DNA of 11,096 nucleotides, from contig JBCDCZ010000149.1 of assembly GCA_039180865.1 (NCBI GenBank), forward strand, positions 1 through 11,096, read 5' to 3'. The translations under genes and the position numbers were made by a program. Within the stretch, counting starts at the first letter, position 1, and each line of letters opens with the position of its first letter. The notes under the pieces were generated by a model that was not told the DNA's origin, did no database searches, and saw only the letters and a program-made list of their open reading frames with translations. This document shows, piece after piece, positions 6,685 to 11,096 of the stretch. The DNA is from JBCDCU01 sp039180865 (GTDB lineage: Bacteria > Pseudomonadota > Alphaproteobacteria > Rhizobiales > JACESI01).

Positions 6685-9600
6685 TTAACTGCAGCCGCTC
6701 GTTGCTCCGCAGGTATCGCATTTGAGGCAGGTTCCGTTGCGAACCATCGTAAAGTTCGCACATTCCGTGCAGGCTTCGCCCTCATATCCCTTCATGCGGG
6801 CCTGAGCACGCAATTCAGCTTCATCGAGCGGCTTAGGCAACGGTTCGGTGTCTTCATAAGCCGATTGCGGTGGCGAGGAAAAGCCTGAATTCACCTCCAC
6901 TTCGAGATCCCGTTTGAACGCTGTCGCACCCACCGATGCAAGCCCACCGGATGACAGGGTGCTGACGGCAGAGACGCTCGATTGACCGGAAGCCGCACCA
7001 GAACCCTTGGCAGGTGAAGATTGATCCGCGCCGGCTGGCTCGTCATTTGAAAGAAGCTTCAGTGACTGACCACGCACCAGACCACGCGAGACCACGTGGC
7101 CGGCATCCCCGTCATCGGATTTTCCGCGACCAAGCGACGTGTTGCCGAAGTCAGAAGTGTCCACATGGGCAAGGTCGTGACGTCCGAGATAGGAAATCGC
7201 GAGTTCCCGGAAGACGTAATCGAGAATGGATGTCGCATTCTTGATCGCCTCATTGCCTTGCACCATGCCAGCGGGTTCAAAACGGGTGAAGGTGAAGGCC
7301 TCGACATATTCCTCAAGCGGAACGCCATATTGCAGGCCGAGGGATATCGCGATCGCGAAGTTGTTCATCATTGCTCGGAAGGCAGCCCCTTCCTTGTGCA
7401 TATCGATGAATATTTCGCCGAGGCGACCGTCTTCGTATTCACCGGTCGTCACATAGACCTTGTGGCCACCGACCCGGGCCTTTTGGGTGTAACCCTTGCG
7501 GCGATCCGGCATTTTTTCGCGGCTGCGAACGGCCCGTTCGACAACACGTTCGACGATTTTTTCCGTTACCTGCTCGACCTTTGCAGCCTGCGGCAGGTTG
7601 ACGAATTCATCGACTGCTTCGTCCGCATCCATGTCGTCTTCTTCAAGGAGAGCGGCATTGAGCGGTTGAGACAGTTTCGAACCGTCCCGGTAAAGCGCGT
7701 TGGCTTTGAGCGCCTTTTGCCAGGAGCGCATGTAAGCGTCCTTACAATCATCGACGGTCGCCGAATTCGGCATGTTGATCGTCTTTGAAATCGCACCTGA
7801 AATGAACGGCTGCGCCACGGCCATCATATCAATGTGACTGTTGACGGACAGGAACCTCTTACCGATGCGACCGCACGGATTGGCACAATCGAAGACCGGG
7901 TAATGCTCTTCCTTCAGGAACGGCGCGCCTTCAAGCGTCATCGTTCCGCAGACATGGGCATTGGCAGCTTCAATATCGGCTTTTGAAAACCCGAGTGTCG
8001 TCAGCATATCGAACGCAGGATCATTAAGCTGTTCGTCAGTGAGACCGAGCGTCTCTTTGCAGAAAGCCTCACCAAGCGTCCATTTGTTGAAGACGAACTT
8101 GATATCGAAGGCGGAGCCGAGGCTTCCATCGACGGTCTCAAGCTCTTTGTCTCCGAACCCTTTGGCCCTGAGCGATGTGTGGTTGATCGCCGGTGCCTGA
8201 GCAAGGGACGCATGGCCAACCGCATAAGCCTCAATTTCCGCAAGCTCAGCCTCTGAATAACCGAGCGTGCGCAGTGCTTCCGGAACGGCGCGGTTGATAA
8301 TCTTGAAGTAACCACCGCCCGCGAGTTTCTTGAATTTCACGAGAGCGAAGTCAGGCTCGATGCCGGTCGTATCGCAATCCATGACCAAGCCGATCGTGCC
8401 CGTCGGCGCGATCACAGTGGTCTGCGCATTGCGGTAGCCATGCGCTTCACCAAGTGTGACAGCCTGATCCCAAGCAACCCGTGCCCGCTCCATCAGGTTT
8501 GCCTGTGGACAGTCACCCTCTACAAGAGCGACCGGATTGACGCTGAGGCTCTCATAACCATCGGTTTCGCCATAGGCAGCACGGCGATGGTTGCGCATGA
8601 CGCGAAGCATGTGATCGCGGTTTGCATCGAAGCCAGGGAAGGGGCCTTGTTCCTTCGCCATTTCAGCAGACGTCGCATAGCAGACACCGGTCATGATCGC
8701 TGAGATGGCACCGCAGATCGCGCGTCCTTCGTCGGAATCGTACGGAATGCCCGACGTCATCAGGAGACCGCCGATATTGGCAAAACCGAGCCCGAGTGTC
8801 CGATACTGATAAGAGAGCTTCGCGATTTCCTTCGACGGGAACTGAGCCATCAGGACAGAAATCTCGAGAACAACCGTCCAGAGCCTGACGCTATGTTCGA
8901 ATGTTTCAACATCGAACGAACCGTCAGCATTCTTGAACTGAAGAAGGTTCAAGGAGGCAAGGTTACAGGCGGTATCATCCAGGAACATATATTCCGAACA
9001 CGGATTGGACGCCCGGATTTCGCCCGATGCGGGGCAGGTGTGCCAGTCATTGATCGTGGTGTGATACTGCACACCCGGATCAGCCGACGCCCATGCTGCA
9101 TGACCAACCTGGTCCCACAATTCGCGGGCCTGGACCGTTTTGACAACTTGTCCTGAGATCCGACCGGTCAGATCCCAGGTCGCATCCTCATTAACAGCTC
9201 TCAAGAAAGCATCCGTTACGCGAACGGAATTGTTCGAATTCTGACCGGCAACGGTGAGATAGGCTTCTGAATCCCAATCCGTGTCGTAGACCGGGAATTC
9301 AATATCTTTGAAACCCTGCTTCGCAAATTGAATGACCCGCTGGATATAGTTATCGGGGACCATCATTTTTTTGGCCGCCCGGACTTCGCGCTTCAGCGCC
9401 GGGTTCTTCTGAATGTCGAAGCAATCGTCACCTGACCCGGAGCAATTGACGCAGGCCTTCATGATGGCCTTCAAGTGCCGGGAAGCAATCTTGGAGCCGG
9501 TTACGAGAGCAGCAACCTTCTGCTCTTCCTTCACTTTCCAGTTGATATATTCCTCGATATCCGGGTGGTCGATATCAACGACAACCATTTTTGCCGCACG

Positions 9601-10425
9601 ACGGGTTGTCCCACCGGACTTGATTGCGCCAGCCGCACGGTCGCCGATTTTCAGGAAGCTCATCAAACCTGACGACTTGCCGCCGCCGGAGAGGCGCTCG
9701 CCTTCACCGCGCAGATAAGAGAAGTTGGAACCGGTGCCGGAACCATATTTGAAGAGGCGCGCCTCACGAACCCAAAGATCCATGATGCCGCCTTCGTTCA
9801 CGAGGTCATCCGCAACCGACTGAATGAAGCAGGCATGCGGCTGGGGATGCTCGTATGAACTTTTTGATTTTGTCAGTTTGCCGGTCTTGTAGTCCACATA
9901 ATGGTGGCCTTGACCCGGCCCGTCGATCCCGTAGGCCCAGTGCAGCCCGGTGTTGAACCATTGCGGGCTGTTTGGAGCAACGCGCTGAGTCGCGAGCATG
10001 TAGCGCAGTTCGTCAAAAAAGGCAGCGGCGTCATTCTCATCGTCGAAGTAACCGCCTTTCCAGCCCCAATAGGTCCATGTACCAGCGAGACGATCAAACA
10101 CTTGGCGCGCGTCTGTTTCCGACCCGTAACGCTCCTCTTCAGGGAGGTCTTTAAGGGCTTTCTCATCGGCAACCGAGCGCCACAGGAAAGATGGCACATC
10201 GTTTTCTTCGACTTTTTTCAGACGTGCTGGAACACCCGCCTTACGGAAATATTTTTGTGCAAGAATATCGCTTGCGACCTGACTGAACTGATCCGGGACA
10301 TCGATGTTTTCCAACCGGAAGACAATCGTCCCATCGGGATTCCTGATCTCACTGGTCGCCTTACGGAAAGCGATTTCAGCGTAAGCGGACTGACCTTCTT
10401 GTGTATAGCGTCTTGTAATTCGCAC
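6685..10425 (-). CDS. nrdJ: Vitamin B12-dependent (class II) ribonucleoside-diphosphate reductase
   Basis: A 1246-residue adenosylcobalamin-dependent reductase that makes deoxyribonucleotides without needing oxygen. The thiyl-radical site is NPCSE with N474, C476 and E478. C199 (HACFIQS) and C487 (DDTACNLASL, 11 residues after C476) match the redox cysteine pair of the Thermotoga class II enzyme. APTGTIG (673-679) is the substrate-phosphate loop. A charged helical stretch with repeated VER/VEK (about 945-966) leads into a TSCPD-type domain (about 979-1095). Residues 1127-1169 are a Ser/Ala/Gly-rich linker, and the tail has zinc-ribbon-like cysteines C1219, C1222, C1233, C1236 and C1239, plus C1245 next to the C-terminal Ser, probably recycling the active-site disulfide. 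The start is GTG, supported by GGAG seven bases upstream (10433-10436, minus strand) and by RITRRYTQEGQSAYAEI, which matches the family N-terminus. The gene stands alone between its own promoter region and terminator. NrdR-type boxes upstream suggest repression by NrdR. No frameshift or missing catalytic residue was seen. Confidence 0.97.
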   Translation of the reverse strand: MRITRRYTQEGQSAYAEIAFRKATSEIRNPDGTIVFRLENIDVPDQFSQVASDILAQKYFRKAGVPARLKKVEENDVPSFLWRSVADEKALKDLPEEERYGSETDARQVFDRLAGTWTYWGWKGGYFDDENDAAAFFDELRYMLATQRVAPNSPQWFNTGLHWAYGIDGPGQGHHYVDYKTGKLTKSKSSYEHPQPHACFIQSVADDLVNEGGIMDLWVREARLFKYGSGTGSNFSYLRGEGERLSGGGKSSGLMSFLKIGDRAAGAIKSGGTTRRAAKMVVVDIDHPDIEEYINWKVKEEQKVAALVTGSKIASRHLKAIMKACVNCSGSGDDCFDIQKNPALKREVRAAKKMMVPDNYIQRVIQFAKQGFKDIEFPVYDTDWDSEAYLTVAGQNSNNSVRVTDAFLRAVNEDATWDLTGRISGQVVKTVQARELWDQVGHAAWASADPGVQYHTTINDWHTCPASGEIRASNPCSEYMFLDDTACNLASLNLLQFKNADGSFDVETFEHSVRLWTVVLEISVLMAQFPSKEIAKLSYQYRTLGLGFANIGGLLMTSGIPYDSDEGRAICGAISAIMTGVCYATSAEMAKEQGPFPGFDANRDHMLRVMRNHRRAAYGETDGYESLSVNPVALVEGDCPQANLMERARVAWDQAVTLGEAHGYRNAQTTVIAPTGTIGLVMDCDTTGIEPDFALVKFKKLAGGGYFKIINRAVPEALRTLGYSEAELAEIEAYAVGHASLAQAPAINHTSLRAKGFGDKELETVDGSLGSAFDIKFVFNKWTLGEAFCKETLGLTDEQLNDPAFDMLTTLGFSKADIEAANAHVCGTMTLEGAPFLKEEHYPVFDCANPCGRIGKRFLSVNSHIDMMAVAQPFISGAISKTINMPNSATVDDCKDAYMRSWQKALKANALYRDGSKLSQPLNAALLEEDDMDADEAVDEFVNLPQAAKVEQVTEKIVERVVERAVRSREKMPDRRKGYTQKARVGGHKVYVTTGEYEDGRLGEIFIDMHKEGAAFRAMMNNFAIAISLGLQYGVPLEEYVEAFTFTRFEPAGMVQGNEAIKNATSILDYVFRELAISYLGRHDLAHVDTSDFGNTSLGRGKSDDGDAGHVVSRGLVRGQSLKLLSNDEPAGADQSSPAKGSGAASGQSSVSAVSTLSSGGLASVGATAFKRDLEVEVNSGFSSPPQSAYEDTEPLPKPLDEAELRAQARMKGYEGEACTECANFTMVRNGTCLKCDTCGATSGCS

Positions 10426-10440
10426 TGTGTTGCTCCAACC

Positions 10441-10452
10441 GGGCAGAAGCCC
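10441..10452. repeat. Small hairpin in the nrdJ leader
   Basis: GGGC (10441-10444) and GCCC (10449-10452) can pair around four bases, close upstream of the nrdJ ribosome binding site. A short GC hairpin here could affect translation, but it is small enough to be chance. Confidence 0.25.
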
Positions 10453-10478
10453 TTAACCCTTTCCGGATCCGCCAGACG

Positions 10479-10507
10479 ATTATCCCACAAAAGGAGAATG
10501 CTGTCTT
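10479..10507 (-). promoter_or_regulatory. Candidate proximal promoter of nrdJ
   Basis: On the minus strand, AAGACA (10507-10502) and GATAAT (10484-10479) are exactly 17 bases apart, matching four and five of six consensus bases. A start near 10472 would leave a leader of about 47 bases. If this is the main promoter, the NrdR boxes lie some 80 to 130 bases upstream of its -35, unusual for direct repression. Confidence 0.35.
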
Positions 10508-10578
10508 TTGGCCCTCGTTCCCCATTCTAGTCGCCCTGAAAACGTATCGCCTTCAAAACGCCCCATTCGGATCGATCA

Positions 10579-10593
10579 GCGATTACGAATCGC
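10579..10593. repeat. Perfect 6-bp dyad next to the proximal NrdR-like box
   Basis: GCGATT (10579-10584) and AATCGC (10588-10593) are exact inverted copies around three bases. The dyad overlaps the poorly conserved half of the proximal NrdR-like box (10589-10604). It may be a separate operator or a short hairpin in the long nrdJ leader. Confidence 0.4.
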
Positions 10594-10604
10594 CCATCTA
10601 GTAT
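10589..10604. promoter_or_regulatory. Proximal NrdR-like box (half conserved)
   Basis: On the minus strand the 16 bases are ATACTAGATGGGCGAT. The first nine are close to the remembered NrdR consensus ACACWATATNWAGTGT; the rest is degenerate. The case rests on position: it starts exactly 31 bases from the good box at 10620, about three helical turns, as in known paired NrdR sites. By sequence alone it would not be convincing. Confidence 0.45.
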
Positions 10605-10619
10605 CTCAATACACCCGCA

Positions 10620-10635
10620 ATACTAAATATAGTGT
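10620..10635. promoter_or_regulatory. Distal NrdR box upstream of nrdJ
   Basis: On the minus strand the sequence is ACACTATATTTAGTAT, differing from the NrdR palindrome consensus at one clear position. NrdR is the ATP/dATP-sensing repressor of ribonucleotide reductase genes, and such boxes are known upstream of class I, II and III genes. It is 195 to 210 bases upstream of the nrdJ GTG and overlaps a candidate -10 element (10626-10631). Confidence 0.75.
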
Positions 10636-10654
10636 TACAGAGCCGATCTGTCTC
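10626..10654 (-). promoter_or_regulatory. Candidate distal promoter of nrdJ, overlapping the NrdR box
   Basis: On the minus strand GAGACA (10654-10649) and TATATT (10631-10626) are 17 bases apart, matching four and five of six consensus bases. The -10 lies inside the distal NrdR box, the geometry expected for repression by blocking RNA polymerase. It would leave a leader of nearly 200 bases. I cannot choose between this and the proximal candidate from sequence alone. Confidence 0.4.
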
Positions 10655-10961
10655 TGGTCTTTGGGGAATTCCACAATCAATTTCAGGTAAGAAGGCGGAC
10701 ACTGGGTGGCAGAGGGACACGCACGACCGACGAAAAACTGAAATCAGAACAACACTCCCCGTTCCTTGGCCGCGCGTAAGCGTCCAGAGGCAAGAATCCC
10801 AGACAATCTGTAGTGAGACGGAAACGCTGTGACTGATTTCCCCGATACCACTACGCTATGATGACTCGTCAAACACCGTCAAGCGGTTGTAGTCCGGAGC
10901 ACAAATATCCCTAGATATTGTGCCCCACCTGGGGATTATGGTGATAATGGTAAATAATGTC
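10655..10961. other. Unassigned intergenic stretch upstream of the nrdJ control region
   Basis: No open frame here has both a credible start and protein-like composition; those present are short and rich in Arg/Ser. I see no tRNA fold, no B12-box-like motif of a cobalamin riboswitch, and no insertion-sequence end. The right part is AT-richer and holds small dyads: AATATC (10904-10909) with GATATT (10914-10919), and CCCCA (10923-10927) with TGGGG (10930-10934). Near-repeats of ATAATGGT follow (about 10935-10960). These may be a control region or remnants of older sequence. Confidence 0.4.
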
Positions 10962-11096
10962 TTATAAGTCGGTGTGCCGGACTTGCCAGATTGAGTTATC
11001 CCCAATCCCACCAATGATGATGGTGTTCTCGCCGCTCTGGACAAGTTCAAAGCAATTGGCGATAACCAACGCGAACGCTTGGTTTTGAGCACCAGA
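10962..11096 (-). CDS. Possible C-terminal end of a gene cut by the window edge
   Basis: The minus strand is open from the right edge (11096) to a TAA at 10962-10964, giving 44 residues: mixed hydrophobic and polar, with FALVIANCFELV and ENTIIIGGIGDNSIW, then a short charged end. The composition is protein-like and the frame needs no start codon because it enters from outside the window. I do not recognise a family. The complementary in-register frame is also open but has a stop upstream and no usable start. A stretch this short can be open by chance, so this is only a candidate. Confidence 0.35.
   Translation of the reverse strand, partial: SGAQNQAFALVIANCFELVQSGENTIIIGGIGDNSIWQVRHTDL

Noticed and set aside
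7096..7788. 230-codon plus-strand open frame opposite nrdJ
   Set aside because: It lies fully opposite conserved nrdJ coding sequence and shows no recognisable protein motif.
9901..10530. 209-codon plus-strand open frame across the nrdJ start
   Set aside because: It is mostly antisense to the conserved N-terminal part of NrdJ, and its end crosses the nrdJ promoter region; no start or family support.
10632..10832. 66-codon plus-strand open frame in the spacer
   Set aside because: Rich in Arg, Ser and Gln, starts inside the NrdR box, and has no ribosome binding site or family likeness.
10426..10961. Cobalamin riboswitch ahead of the B12-dependent reductase
   Set aside because: I could not find a B12-box-like core or the long paired architecture. 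Such riboswitches usually control the B12-independent enzyme, not nrdJ.
10994..11002. TTATCCCCA as a DnaA box
   Set aside because: A single near-match to the DnaA box without a cluster of others or an AT-rich unwinding region is not evidence for an origin.
10856..11092. 78-codon minus-strand open frame near the right edge
   Set aside because: Composition is unlike a folded protein and a different minus-strand frame here (10962-11096) looks more natural; it also runs through the dyads and near-repeats.
11000..11096. Plus-strand frame complementary to the edge minus-strand frame
   Set aside because: It is protein-like only because in-register complementary codons share the same base pattern. 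A stop lies just upstream and no ATG, GTG or TTG starts it before the last few codons.

Overview
The window (11,096 bases, moderately GC-rich) looks like core chromosome of an alphaproteobacterium, probably a Hyphomicrobiales (rhizobial) relative. This rests on the close likeness of the proton-pumping pyrophosphatase, the SCP2-type thiolase and the long B12-dependent ribonucleotide reductase to the rhizobial forms as remembered, and on a CoA-binding protein paired with MetY. No database search was run. I see no transposase, integrase, CRISPR array, tRNA or rRNA.

Layout. Positions 2-2128 (+) hold hppA, a K+-independent H+-pyrophosphatase, closed by a strong intrinsic terminator. Positions 2287-3450 (+) hold a stand-alone SCP2-type thiolase. 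It converges on a flavin-binding split-barrel protein (3496-4113, -), and a two-part hairpin covers the junction. A 125-base divergent spacer separates that gene from a two-gene operon (4239-6055, +): a small CoA-binding Rossmann protein, then MetY (O-acetylhomoserine sulfhydrylase) 17 bases later. MetY converges, with a 2-base gap, on an unrecognised 154-residue protein (6058-6522, -). Upstream of that gene are an intrinsic terminator and nrdJ (6685-10425, -), a 1246-residue class II ribonucleotide reductase with a GTG start. The last 671 bases are mostly non-coding: nrdJ control sequences near the gene, an unexplained stretch, and possibly the tail of another minus-strand gene running off the right edge.

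How the genes fit together. These are housekeeping functions: energy conservation from pyrophosphate, acyl-CoA chemistry, direct sulfhydrylation for methionine or homocysteine synthesis, and oxygen-independent deoxynucleotide supply. The clearest regulatory signal is a pair of NrdR-type boxes 31 bases apart upstream of nrdJ, one nearly perfect and one with only one good half. The distal box overlaps a possible -10 element, which suggests that NrdR represses nrdJ.

I found no convincing new multi-gene system. The items most worth a second look are the NrdR/dyad arrangement ahead of nrdJ, the unrecognised protein at 6058-6522, the hairpins at 3482-3521 and 4060-4084, and the open frame at the right edge.
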